Assembly (NCBI GenBank): GCA_021781495.1
Contig: JAJXWS010000005.1
Coordinates: 1-64,000 of the forward strand
Length of the DNA: 64,000 nt
DNA from: Acidobacteriota bacterium
GTDB lineage: Bacteria > Acidobacteriota > Terriglobia > Terriglobales > Acidobacteriaceae
Reading direction: 5' to 3'
Below are positions 41,873 to 51,638 of this stretch, piece after piece (positions within the stretch are counted from its first letter, which is position 1; every line of letters begins with the position of its first letter). The notes beneath the pieces were generated by a model. The model ran no database searches. It was not told the DNA's origin and saw only the letters and a program-made list of their open reading frames with translations. Made by a program: the position numbers and the translations under genes.

Positions 41873-42811
41873 TTGAGCGCCTCGGCGAGTGATCCTGCAG
41901 CATCTCATCTGAATATCTCAGGCAAGGACTCGCTCTTGGCGGCTTCTGTGGTGGTTTGTACCTGCGCCCGCGTGGAGCTGCTGCGGAATTGCCTGGCCAG
42001 CGTCAGCAGGCTTGACCCCGCGCCCGGGGAAATCCTTGTCATCGACAACACGCCGGGCGATGCGCATACCGAGGCTATCGCCAAAGAATTCAATGCACGC
42101 TATGCGGTGGAGATTCGACCCGGCCTGAGCCACGCCAGAAACCGGGCAGTTGAGCTGGCAAGCGGCGAGATCATCGCATTTCTTGACGATGATGCTCAGC
42201 CCCGGGAGAACTGGCTTGGCCTGATGCTGGAGCCGTTTGAAGACGCCAACGTGGCAGTGGTGACAGGCGATACTTTTCCGGCGGAGATGGCGGAGTCCGC
42301 GGTTAGCAACGCCCTTCCGCGCTACATCAGCAGCAAGGACCCGCAATGGTTTGAGATTGTGACGTACGGCGGGCTGGGCTACGGAACCAACATGGCCCTG
42401 CGCAAATCCGCGTGCTCAGGCTGGAAGGGATTCGATGTGCGACTGGGACGCGGAGCTCCGCTGTGGCTGGCCGAGGAGAGCCATGCCTTTGCCACCCTGC
42501 TGAGCAAGGGCTATACGGCAGTGCATGTGCCCGCAGCCATCGTCATACACCCGAACAAGCCGCTGGATCTGGAGAAGGAAGCTTCCAGTTCGATCGCCTA
42601 CTGGCTGCTGCTGTTTTTTGAGTTTCCGAGCCACCGGCTCGATCTGATCCGTTTTCTCAGTGGGCGGCTGCTCCGCAGAAGACTGGCCTGGTCGCGCAAT
42701 CCGCAGGAGCCCGGACGGATTATTCGCGGCGGATGGCGCCTGTACTTCAAGGCAGGCATTGCCGGAGTGCGCCTCTATTTCCGAAACAGAAGGAACTCGC
42801 AGCGCAGGTAA
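41873..42811 (+). CDS. Family 2 glycosyltransferase
   Basis: 312 residues. The start is TTG with ACGGAGG 8 bases upstream. A GT-A fold is visible: VVVCTCARVELLRNCLASVSRL at the nucleotide-binding start, EILVIDNTPGD, HARNRAVELASGEIIAFLDDDAQP with the DxD-type metal site, and YGTNMALRKSACSGWKGFDVRLG in the acceptor half. It transfers a sugar in surface polysaccharide synthesis; donor and acceptor are unknown. A C-terminal basic region (GRLLRRRLAWSRN, LYFRNRRNSQRR) may bind the membrane. It is convergent with the next glycosyltransferase, 42 bases away. Confidence 0.87.
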   Translation: MSASASDPAASHLNISGKDSLLAASVVVCTCARVELLRNCLASVSRLDPAPGEILVIDNTPGDAHTEAIAKEFNARYAVEIRPGLSHARNRAVELASGEIIAFLDDDAQPRENWLGLMLEPFEDANVAVVTGDTFPAEMAESAVSNALPRYISSKDPQWFEIVTYGGLGYGTNMALRKSACSGWKGFDVRLGRGAPLWLAEESHAFATLLSKGYTAVHVPAAIVIHPNKPLDLEKEASSSIAYWLLLFFEFPSHRLDLIRFLSGRLLRRRLAWSRNPQEPGRIIRGGWRLYFKAGIAGVRLYFRNRRNSQRR

Positions 42812-42853
42812 CTTTGCGCAGGAGGGCGGATGCAGCCATGCATCCAGGCTGCA

Positions 42854-43816
42854 TTACTGGCTGCCTGTTGCCTTGAGCGCGCCTAACGCTGTCACGGTGT
42901 GAAGCCAGTGTATTCTGCGCCGGATTTGTAACGCGCGTACGCCTGCATTGCGCACGGCGGGGATGTGGATTCCCTTCTCTGCCATGCCGCAGAACGGGGC
43001 AAGCAGGATATCCACGATGGCAGGATGACGGGCGATGCGGCGCTGAAGCCGGTGCTTCCACCCCGTCTGCCGGCGTAACCACACGACCTGCCCTTCCAGT
43101 TCAAGCTCCGGATGCTTGCGCGCAAATTCGGCATCTGCACGGGCAAAGGCATGCGCGTCGCGAATCAGATCCGAAGAGGTCTTGTCGTAGTACTGCCAGG
43201 CGACGGCGTCCGCAAGGAAGTGGAAGTCCACGCCGCACGAGGCAAGGCGGACGGCCAGTTCAAGGTCCTCGCGCATTCTGAAGTTCTCATCAAACCCGCC
43301 AGCCTCGGCCAGCAGATTGCAGGCGATGGAGGAGTTGCTGAAGACGCAGTCGGTCAGTTTCCACGCCAGTGCCGGTGTTTGCTTCTGCCGCAGGGAGAAG
43401 GCGCCGAGTTCGCGATGGAAGCACTCCGCAGCCAGGCTTGGAGGGCTGTCTTCACTGAGGAATATAGCTCCGAAGGCTACGAGGCCGTCGCGGTCCTTAT
43501 GCGCCTGAATGTGGCGGGCGACCAGATGCGGATCGCAGAGCATGTCATCGTCCAGAAAGAGCACGAGCCCGGAACGCGCTGCGCGGAAGCCGGTATTTCG
43601 AGCGCCGGCGAGTCCTCGGTTTTCCTGCTCAATGACGCGGAAGTCGCACCACGGCTCCAGCCGTCGTAGTTCGGCTGCCGTGCCATCAGTGGAGCCATCG
43701 ACGACGGCAATCACCTCAAGCTGCGACGCGGGTAGCCGTTGCGAAAACACCGTCGCGAGACAGCGCTTCACGGTTTCCTTCCGGTTGAACGTTGGAACGA
43801 CGACAGAGATCTCCAT
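42854..43816 (-). CDS. Family 2 glycosyltransferase
   Basis: 320 residues from ATG 43816 (MEISVVVPTFNRKETV); the track ORF has 49 extra residues. GT-A motifs: VVVPTFNRKETVKRCLATVFSQ, IAVVDGSTDGTAAEL, NRGLAGARNTGFRAARSGLVLFLDDDM with the DDD metal site, and SNSSIACNLLAEAGGFDENFRMREDLELAVRLASCGV (ED near the catalytic base). A late divergent promoter region with the methyltransferase gene lies upstream: on the minus strand TTGAGA and TATTAT stand 19 bases apart. It is the only leftward gene of the cluster. Confidence 0.87.
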   Translation of the reverse strand: MEISVVVPTFNRKETVKRCLATVFSQRLPASQLEVIAVVDGSTDGTAAELRRLEPWCDFRVIEQENRGLAGARNTGFRAARSGLVLFLDDDMLCDPHLVARHIQAHKDRDGLVAFGAIFLSEDSPPSLAAECFHRELGAFSLRQKQTPALAWKLTDCVFSNSSIACNLLAEAGGFDENFRMREDLELAVRLASCGVDFHFLADAVAWQYYDKTSSDLIRDAHAFARADAEFARKHPELELEGQVVWLRRQTGWKHRLQRRIARHPAIVDILLAPFCGMAEKGIHIPAVRNAGVRALQIRRRIHWLHTVTALGALKATGSQ

Positions 43817-43865
43817 TGCTTTTACCCGGAGCATTCGGCAGCGGCTGATCCTGCCCTGCGATGCC

Positions 43866-43894
43866 TTGTTGCCACATAGGGTTAGACCTATAAT
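43866..43894 (+). promoter_or_regulatory. Sigma-70 promoter of the methyltransferase-led operon
   Basis: TTGTTG and a perfect TATAAT are 17 bases apart. The -10 box overlaps the complement of the divergent promoter's TATTAT, so the two directions probably compete. Confidence 0.65.
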
Positions 43895-43926
43895 AGGCCC
43901 ACGCACCAGCTTTCTCTCAAGCTGGC

Positions 43927-44769
43927 ATGCCATGGCAAGCGATCGGTTCTGCGTGGCTTCCACGTGCCGGCTGCATGCGCAAACACTCGTGTACGAAGAC
44001 TGCGGGGAATCGCTTGAGCACGCTGAAACATCTGGTGCCTGTCCCGGTACGGCAGTGGCTGCGCAGCAGGCAAAAGGCGGCGCAAAAGAGCCTGATACAC
44101 CTGGATCGGGTTACGGACTGGTCCGTGCTGCGACGAGTTCAGCCCTATCGCCCGGAGTTTGGCGGCCGCCGCGGTCAATATATTGACCGGTTTTATATTG
44201 AGCAATTTCTTGCGGCGCACCAGGAATGTATTCGCGGGCGCGTGGCTGAGATGGAAAGCCCGCAGTACACGCAACGCTTTGGAGCAGGGCGGGTGCTCCA
44301 GTCGGATGTTCTGGACATCAACGAGAGCAATACTTTGCGCACGATGACGGTGGATTTGGCGCGGCCTGAAGAGGCGCCAGAGAATCTCTTAGATTGCTTT
44401 CTTTGCACGCAGACCATCTTTCTGATTCGCGACTACGCCGCAGCTATTCGTGCGGCCCACAAAATGCTTAAGCCCGGCGGCACGCTGCTGGCGACTGTGC
44501 CCGGCATTTCGCCCAGGGTTCCGCAAAGCCTGGTGGCGGGAGCGGGCGAGGATTGGTGGCGCTTCACGGCGCGTTCGGCGCGGCTTGCCTTTGGCGCCGT
44601 ATTCGGAGAAGACCGCGTTGACGTGCGCTCCTATGGCAATGTTCTGACGACGACAGCCTTTCTGCAGGGGCTGGTTCAGGAAGAACTGACGCAGGACGAG
44701 CTCGCATATAATGATCCCGACTTTGAATTGATTCTTGGGATCAAAGCCGTGAAATCCGCTTCTGCGTGA
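43927..44769 (+). CDS. SAM methyltransferase-like protein (methyltransf_11 type)
   Basis: 280 residues in the track frame. The end of a class I methyltransferase fold is clear (DYAAAIRAAHKMLKPGGTLLATVPGISPRVPQ) with a preceding FLCTQTIFLI strand, but the usual GxGxG motif is replaced by GAGRVLQSDVLDINESNTLRTMTVDL, where an acidic loop is kept. Start is uncertain: ATG 43927 has no ribosome binding site and sits next to a CCAGCTT/AAGCTGG hairpin, while TTG 44014 (LSTLKHLVPVPVRQW) has GGGGA 5 bases upstream. It probably methylates a sugar of the polysaccharide. Six bases separate it from the next glycosyltransferase. Confidence 0.7.
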   Translation: MPWQAIGSAWLPRAGCMRKHSCTKTAGNRLSTLKHLVPVPVRQWLRSRQKAAQKSLIHLDRVTDWSVLRRVQPYRPEFGGRRGQYIDRFYIEQFLAAHQECIRGRVAEMESPQYTQRFGAGRVLQSDVLDINESNTLRTMTVDLARPEEAPENLLDCFLCTQTIFLIRDYAAAIRAAHKMLKPGGTLLATVPGISPRVPQSLVAGAGEDWWRFTARSARLAFGAVFGEDRVDVRSYGNVLTTTAFLQGLVQEELTQDELAYNDPDFELILGIKAVKSASA

Positions 44770-44775
44770 ATCCTC

Positions 44776-45678
44776 ATGCACACAACGCCCGGCCTTGTAT
44801 CGGTCATACTTCCATTTCATAACTGCGAGCGCTTTTTGCCGGAGACCCTTGAGAGCGTACTGGCGCAGACCTACTCGCATTGGGAATTGCTGCTGATCGA
44901 CGATGGAGCCACGGATGGCAGTACGCGGATAGCTGCAGATTACGCTGCACACTACCCCCAGAATATCCGCATCTTCGAGCACGCGGGACACGCCAACCTT
45001 GGTGTTACCCGTACGCGCAACTTTGGCGCGGAGCATGCCGGCGGCGAGTTTCTGGCCTTTCTGGATGCGGATGATGTCTGGCTACCCGGCAAGCTGGAGA
45101 TGCAGGTGGCGGCCATGCAGGCCAATCCGGATGCGGGACTCGTCTGCGGCCCGAGTGAGTACTGGCACGACTGGGACGCAAACGCGGAGGAAAGGAATCA
45201 TGTGCCCCCGGTTGCGCCGGGAGGCAGATTGTATTTCCCGCCGGAACTGCTGGCGGCGAGCTATCCGTTCGGGACCTTTGGAGCTCCGTGCCCATCCAGT
45301 TTTCTGCTGCGACGAACAGCCTTCGACCGGATCGGCGGATTTGTGGAGGACTTCCGTCCATCGACATACCAGCTCTATGAAGATGCGGCATTCCTGACGA
45401 AGGCCTACTTGAACGTGCCGGTCTATGTGACCGAGCAGCACACAGACCGCTACCGGTGCCATGCGACGTCTATTTGGCACCGGACCAAGCGAACAACCCG
45501 CGATGAAGCAGAGCGGCGATTCTACTTTCACTGGCTGCGCGGCTATCTGCATCAGCAGCGGATGACAAGCCCGGAGATTCTGCGTGCTGTACGCCGGGTG
45601 GCCTGGCCTTACTGGCTGCCGTTACCGTCGCGCGTCACACATCTGCTTCGACGCATCGGCAACCGACTTTCGCGTTAA
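44776..45678 (+). CDS. Family 2 glycosyltransferase
   Basis: 300 residues. Motifs: VSVILPFHNCERFLPETLESVLAQTYSHWELLLIDDGATDGSTRI (nucleotide-binding half), TRTRNFGAEHAGGEFLAFLDADDVWLPGKLEMQV with a clear DAD metal site, then PCPSSFLLRRTAFDRIGGFVEDFRPSTYQLYEDAAFLTKAYL for the acceptor side. No membrane helix. It starts 6 bases after the methyltransferase stop, so the two are in one transcript, with the flippase 69 bases further on. Confidence 0.9.
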   Translation: MHTTPGLVSVILPFHNCERFLPETLESVLAQTYSHWELLLIDDGATDGSTRIAADYAAHYPQNIRIFEHAGHANLGVTRTRNFGAEHAGGEFLAFLDADDVWLPGKLEMQVAAMQANPDAGLVCGPSEYWHDWDANAEERNHVPPVAPGGRLYFPPELLAASYPFGTFGAPCPSSFLLRRTAFDRIGGFVEDFRPSTYQLYEDAAFLTKAYLNVPVYVTEQHTDRYRCHATSIWHRTKRTTRDEAERRFYFHWLRGYLHQQRMTSPEILRAVRRVAWPYWLPLPSRVTHLLRRIGNRLSR

Positions 45679-45747
45679 GATTCTCTGCAGACAACCGTAT
45701 TCTGATTTCAGACGTTTGCCGACTCCAAACCACCTTGAGCCGACCGG

Positions 45748-47283
45748 ATGCTGACTTTTCTGAAGACCCTTATTGCCGGAAGATCCAGGCAGGCCAGCAC
45801 GGCGCAAAACATTGTCTGGAACTATATCGGGTATCTGTACCAGGTCGGCATCAGCTTTGGACTCACGGCCTACATCACGCGGCATCTTGCGGTTCCTGAA
45901 TACGGATTGTTTCTCTTTGTAATGTCGCTATCGAGCACACTGTACCTGCTGGACATGGGGATCTCCAGCGTGCTGGTGCAGGCGTATGTGGCTGAGGCTT
46001 CGCATCAGAATGCAGAGGGGCTGAATGCCCTGCTGAGCACGAGCTTTGTAGCACTTGGCGTGCTTGGCGCGGCGGGCGCTGCTATCTTCAGCGGGATTGC
46101 CGCGTTGCTTCCAGGGCCGTTCAAGATTCCTGGCGCATATCTTCACGAGGCCTCCATCGTCTTTCTCATCGCCGCATGCATCGTGCTGGTGAGCTTTCCC
46201 GGCATGGCGGTGGAACAGGCGTACCAGGCCTCGAACCGGTTTGACCGCATCAATCATGTGCAGCTGATCTCCACAACCGTTCAGGCTGTACTGTCCATCT
46301 ATGTGCTGGCTGCGGGCTTTCGCATTGTTGGCCTTGCACTGGCCGTGCTTGCTGCAACGGTGCTGCGACTTGCACTGCTGGGAGCGGCGTTGCCGGCCTG
46401 TGTGCCCGGAGCTCGGCTGACTCTGCATCGTTTTGAATGGGACAGGCTGAAGCCCCTGATTGCTGTGAGCAAATGGGCGTTTCTGCAAAACCTCTCCGCT
46501 TCCCTGTTTGATCTTCTGGTGTGGACCATGATCGGAGCTCTCGGCTCAATGCGAGACGCTGCGCTGTACGGGCTTGCCAGCAAGCTACCCGCGCAGTTCA
46601 AGAACCTGGTGGACAAGGGTGCGAACGTAGCGTTGCCGCTGCTTTCCAATGCGCATGCTCGCAACGATGCGGCAGCGCTGCAGCGGACGTATCTGAGCTT
46701 TCAGAAGCTCATCTTCGGTGCATCCATTCCCTTCCTTCTGCTGGGTTGCTATTTTGCCCGGCCACTGATCGAACTGTGGGCAGGAAGACCCTACGGAGAC
46801 GCGGCGCCGGTGATGCAGTGGCTGTTGCTGGCGGCGTTTGCCCATGCTGTTGCGTACTCATCTGACCTGCTGCTATATGCATGCTCAAAGATCAAAGAGG
46901 CTGCCTCGATCTCCATCTGGAGCGGAACCGTCAGCGTCGTCAGCGCGCTTCTGCTGGTCGGCAGGTTTGGAGCCGTCGGGCTGGCTGCGGGGCTTGCCAT
47001 TTCGCAGCTTGTCCTACACGCGGGCTGGTTTACGCTGGCGGCCAGCAGGCTTTCCGGCACACGGCTCCGGGCGATTACACGCGTCTGGATTGACGGCGTC
47101 GCAGTACCCTTCGCGCTGATGGCGGCGGAGGTCCTACTGATCGCGATGACCTCTGCGCGTTGGCCCGAGCTCTGGATACTGGCGGCAGCCGTTGTGAGCG
47201 GTGCCACTTACCTGGCCGTATGGTTCCCGCGCACAGCCATGCCTCTCTATCGGCAACAGATGGCGGGGGCGCTGCAACCATGA
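45748..47283 (+). CDS. Oligosaccharide flippase (Wzx-like, MATE/MOP superfamily)
   Basis: 511 residues with about 12-14 membrane helices. The N-terminal pattern of polysaccharide biosynthesis proteins is seen: NIVWNYIGYLYQVGISFGLTAYITRHLAVPEYGLFLFVMSLSSTLYLLDMGISSVLVQ. Later helices include FLQNLSASLFDLLVWTMIGALGSMRDAALYGLASKLP and SISIWSGTVSVVSALLLVGRFGAVGLAAGLAISQLVLH. It should move lipid-linked oligosaccharide across the inner membrane. Its TGA overlaps the next ATG (ATGA), so it is translationally coupled to the bifunctional enzyme. No strong ribosome binding site precedes the ATG. Confidence 0.9.
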   Translation: MLTFLKTLIAGRSRQASTAQNIVWNYIGYLYQVGISFGLTAYITRHLAVPEYGLFLFVMSLSSTLYLLDMGISSVLVQAYVAEASHQNAEGLNALLSTSFVALGVLGAAGAAIFSGIAALLPGPFKIPGAYLHEASIVFLIAACIVLVSFPGMAVEQAYQASNRFDRINHVQLISTTVQAVLSIYVLAAGFRIVGLALAVLAATVLRLALLGAALPACVPGARLTLHRFEWDRLKPLIAVSKWAFLQNLSASLFDLLVWTMIGALGSMRDAALYGLASKLPAQFKNLVDKGANVALPLLSNAHARNDAAALQRTYLSFQKLIFGASIPFLLLGCYFARPLIELWAGRPYGDAAPVMQWLLLAAFAHAVAYSSDLLLYACSKIKEAASISIWSGTVSVVSALLLVGRFGAVGLAAGLAISQLVLHAGWFTLAASRLSGTRLRAITRVWIDGVAVPFALMAAEVLLIAMTSARWPELWILAAAVVSGATYLAVWFPRTAMPLYRQQMAGALQP

Positions 47284-49124
47284 GCACGACAGCACAGGTT
47301 GCCTGCACACTGCGATGCAGCATGGTGGTGACGACGTGGAAGCGGCCCGCGCTGCTGCGCGCAACGCTGAACTCCCTGCAGAATCAGACGTATCCATGCT
47401 GCGAAATCATCGTGGTTTGTGACGGCGAAGCGGAAGAGGTGCGCGCCATCGCGCAGGAGTTCGCCGGCGACGCCACGATTCGCTGGGTATTTCATCCGGA
47501 GAACCGGGGCCTTCCGGCAGCACGCAATACGGGAGCGCGCGAGGCCGGGGGTGACGTTGTTCTCTTTCTGGACGATGATGTGATTGCTCAGCCGGATCTG
47601 GTTGCCGTGCATATGCGGCATCATGCTGCGGTTCCCGGCTACCGGCAGATCGCCGTCTGCAGCCAGGTGGAAGAAGACCGCGCCACGCCGCTTGAATCCT
47701 ATGTGGATGAGTGCCTGCACGAGGCATGGAAGCAGACGCTCGACGGATTTCGCACAGCATTCTCCGCGCCGGAGTCAGAGTCCGTGGGAGAAGCCATTGA
47801 GCGGATGGTGTGGTTTGGGTTGAACTGCTCGATTCGGCGTGATGTGTTTCTGCAACACGGCGGCTTCCAGGAGAATCTGCGCGCCTCCGATGAAGAGATG
47901 GAGCTGGGACTGCGCCTGTATTTAGCGGGCGTTGAGATCGTCTTTGAGCCCAGCCGCCTGCTGACCCATAAGAACTCAAAGCAGTTAACGACCTACTTTA
48001 AGAATGCATGGCGCGCAAGCGGGGAGCTAGATCCGTACCGGCTCTTCCAGCTGGGACAAAGAAACGCACAGACCCAGCGGCTTACCGCCATGTACCACGG
48101 ATATTGGCTGGACCGGATGGGGGCGCGATGCGCCTGGACGCTGTCCGGTCCTCTGCAATCGCTCGCATCCAGGCTGGAGAGCGTCGCCAATCGTACGCGG
48201 CGACGCGCCTTGTTCGGTGCGTGGGCAAGAACGGCGCAGGCGGCGGAATACTGGGGCGCGGTGAAGGCGAGCGGCTGTACCCTCTCCCTGCTGCGCCAGG
48301 CTGCGCCGGAAGCCCGCTGTGCCCTGATGCTGCACAGCGTTTGCCGGCCCGAGACACGCGAAGAGGCCACGTACTATATTCGCCCCTCGCGGTTTCATCG
48401 CCTGATGGGCTGGATGCGGCTGACGGGCCGTCGCACGGCAAGCCTGGAAGAGTGGCTCAGCAGTTCCGGCGCGGAGGGCCGGGTTCTGCTCACCTTCGAC
48501 GATGCCTACGACGATCTTTACGAGGAGTTGCTGCCGCTGGTCATCGAGCATGGACTCCGAGCCGTCCTTTACCTGGTGGCCAACCATATCGGTGGCTCGA
48601 ATGTGTGGGACCAGCGATCCGGTCTGCGCGCCCGGAATCTGCTGACACTCAGCCAGATTCGCGAGATGCAGAAGTACGGTGTCGAGTTCGGCTCGCATAC
48701 GCTTACGCATCCTTTCCTGCCGGAAGTCACGGACTCCCAGCTGCGCAGTGAGGTGCGCGACTCAAAGGCCCGGCTCGAAGACCTGCTTGGTTGCGAGATA
48801 AGCTCGTTTGCCTATCCGCACGGCGGGGTGGATCGACGTGTGCGCTCCGCGGTCGCGGAGGCGGGCTATCGGGTAGCGTTCACCATCCTGCCGGGCCTGA
48901 ACCGGTGGAACGATCCCCTCTGTCAGCTTCGGGCGGATGTGAACGACTCGACTTCCCTGCTGGACTTCGCCTGCCAACTGCGTACCGGCTATGGCTTTGC
49001 ACAGGCGATTGGTGCTCGGCTTGGTGCACTGGAGGGGCAGCTGCCAACCCACGCTCTTCGCAGCCTGGTGCGGGGCATCCGCACGACGGGACATCGAATG
49101 CGTCATCCGCAGACTCCGGGCTAG
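47280..49124 (+). CDS. Fused glycosyltransferase 2 - polysaccharide deacetylase
   Basis: 614 residues from the ATG that overlaps the flippase stop; the track start 40 codons earlier runs inside the flippase. The N-terminal half is a GT-A glycosyltransferase (VVTTWKRPALLRATLNSLQNQTYPCCEIIVVCDGE; LPAARNTGAREAGGDVVLFLDDDVIAQP). From about residue 400 comes a NodB/CE4 deacetylase: LLTFDDAYDDL (metal Asp pair, about 405), SHTLTHPFLPE (HxxxH metal ligands, about 472) and FAYPHGGVDRRVRSAVAEAGY. Both catalytic sets look intact, so one chain could add an N-acetylated or O-acetylated sugar and deacetylate it. It closes the cluster. Confidence 0.88.
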   Translation: MSTTAQVACTLRCSMVVTTWKRPALLRATLNSLQNQTYPCCEIIVVCDGEAEEVRAIAQEFAGDATIRWVFHPENRGLPAARNTGAREAGGDVVLFLDDDVIAQPDLVAVHMRHHAAVPGYRQIAVCSQVEEDRATPLESYVDECLHEAWKQTLDGFRTAFSAPESESVGEAIERMVWFGLNCSIRRDVFLQHGGFQENLRASDEEMELGLRLYLAGVEIVFEPSRLLTHKNSKQLTTYFKNAWRASGELDPYRLFQLGQRNAQTQRLTAMYHGYWLDRMGARCAWTLSGPLQSLASRLESVANRTRRRALFGAWARTAQAAEYWGAVKASGCTLSLLRQAAPEARCALMLHSVCRPETREEATYYIRPSRFHRLMGWMRLTGRRTASLEEWLSSSGAEGRVLLTFDDAYDDLYEELLPLVIEHGLRAVLYLVANHIGGSNVWDQRSGLRARNLLTLSQIREMQKYGVEFGSHTLTHPFLPEVTDSQLRSEVRDSKARLEDLLGCEISSFAYPHGGVDRRVRSAVAEAGYRVAFTILPGLNRWNDPLCQLRADVNDSTSLLDFACQLRTGYGFAQAIGARLGALEGQLPTHALRSLVRGIRTTGHRMRHPQTPG

Positions 49125-49210
49125 CGCGGATTTATTGCTTCCGAGAAGATTGACAGTAAGTTTTCAGTAAATATTGAGTGAGTTTGACTAAGATTTTCAT
49201 CATAGTCCTC

Positions 49211-49240
49211 TTGACAACCCGGGGGAGTCTTCCCTATCGT
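49211..49240 (+). promoter_or_regulatory. Sigma-70 promoter of groESL
   Basis: A perfect TTGACA is followed after 18 bases by TATCGT, whose last base is the first of the CIRCE element. HrcA bound to CIRCE would block RNA polymerase here. Confidence 0.75.
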
Positions 49241-49266
49241 TAGCAATTGGAAGGTGAGAGTGCTAG
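49240..49266. promoter_or_regulatory. CIRCE operator for HrcA
   Basis: TTAGCAATT-GGAAGGTGA-GAGTGCTAG has the 9-9-9 layout of CIRCE (TTAGCACTC-N9-GAGTGCTAA). Two bases of the left arm and one of the right arm differ from consensus. It lies 148 bases before groES. Confidence 0.85.
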
Positions 49267-49414
49267 CACCTTGCTGGCAGAACTGCTTGAGCAGCTCTGT
49301 CGACTCTGAAATCAGGGGCAGCAATCCGCGATTTCCGAAGCTTTTTTCAGTACAACCACTTAAATCCCGCGGCTGGGGCTCGACCCTGTCCGCGCGTGAA
49401 GGAGAAGCGAAGCA

Positions 49415-49726
49415 ATGGCAGCAACATCCGTTACGACCACCTTCACCCCACTCCATGACCGGATTCTAGTTCGCCGTCTGGAAGAGACGGAGACGATCCG
49501 CGGGGGCATCATCATCCCCGACAGCGCCAAGGAGAAGCCGCAGGAAGGCGAAGTAATCGCCGTCGGCAAGGGCAAGTCCAACGACGAAGGCAAGGTCTTC
49601 CCCCTGGACGTTAAGGCAGGCGACCGTGTTCTGTTTGGCAAGTACTCCGGCACCGAGATCAAGATCGACGGTGAGGAATACCTGATCATGCGCGAGGAAG
49701 AAGTTCTGGGCATCATCAAGCGGTAG
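49415..49726 (+). CDS. groES: Co-chaperonin GroES
   Basis: 103 residues, slightly longer than the typical 95-97 because of an N-terminal MAATSVTTT extension. AAGGAG lies 10 bases upstream of the ATG. Family features: [44 protein letters not shown] (mobile loop [13 protein letters not shown] that docks to GroEL), [34 protein letters not shown]. It caps the GroEL ring for folding of cytoplasmic proteins. Operon with groEL, 108 bases apart; controlled by the CIRCE site. Confidence 0.97.
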   Translation: MAATSVTTTFTPLHDRILVRRLEETETIRGGIIIPDSAKEKPQEGEVIAVGKGKSNDEGKVFPLDVKAGDRVLFGKYSGTEIKIDGEEYLIMREEEVLGIIKR

Positions 49727-49816
49727 CGGGATGCCGTGCGCCCTGCGCGCACAGCCGGTTCCCGGGGCCGAGACAATGGATATCCCGGGACGGCTTTGAC
49801 GACAGCTCATAACTGA

Positions 49817-51505
<1,689 letters not shown>

Positions 51506-51530
51506 GCCCCAGAGCAACTGCTCCAGGACA

Positions 51531-51565
51531 AAGGCCCTCAGCTTCGGCTGAGGGCCTTGTTTTTT
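51531..51565 (+). terminator. groESL terminator
   Basis: 12-bp stem AAGGCCCTCAGC / GCTGAGGGCCTT with a TTCG tetraloop and a GTTTTTTG tail: a textbook intrinsic terminator. Confidence 0.95.
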
Positions 51566-51591
51566 GCCTGCAGGGCGGCCGCGAGAACACG

Positions 51592-51619
51592 AAACGGGAG
51601 CCACGCGGGCTCCCGTTTT
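51592..51619. terminator. Second hairpin, terminator for the TonB receptor on the minus strand
   Basis: 11-bp stem AAACGGGAGCC / GGCTCCCGTTT with a 5-base loop and T4/A3 flanks. It sits just after the stop of the leftward TonB receptor gene and downstream of the groEL terminator. Confidence 0.75.
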
Positions 51620-51638
51620 GTGCGGTTCAGCAACTGCG

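Noticed and set aside
47160-47279. 40-codon extension of the fusion enzyme
   Set aside because: It runs inside the flippase gene; the ATGA overlap start is the natural one.
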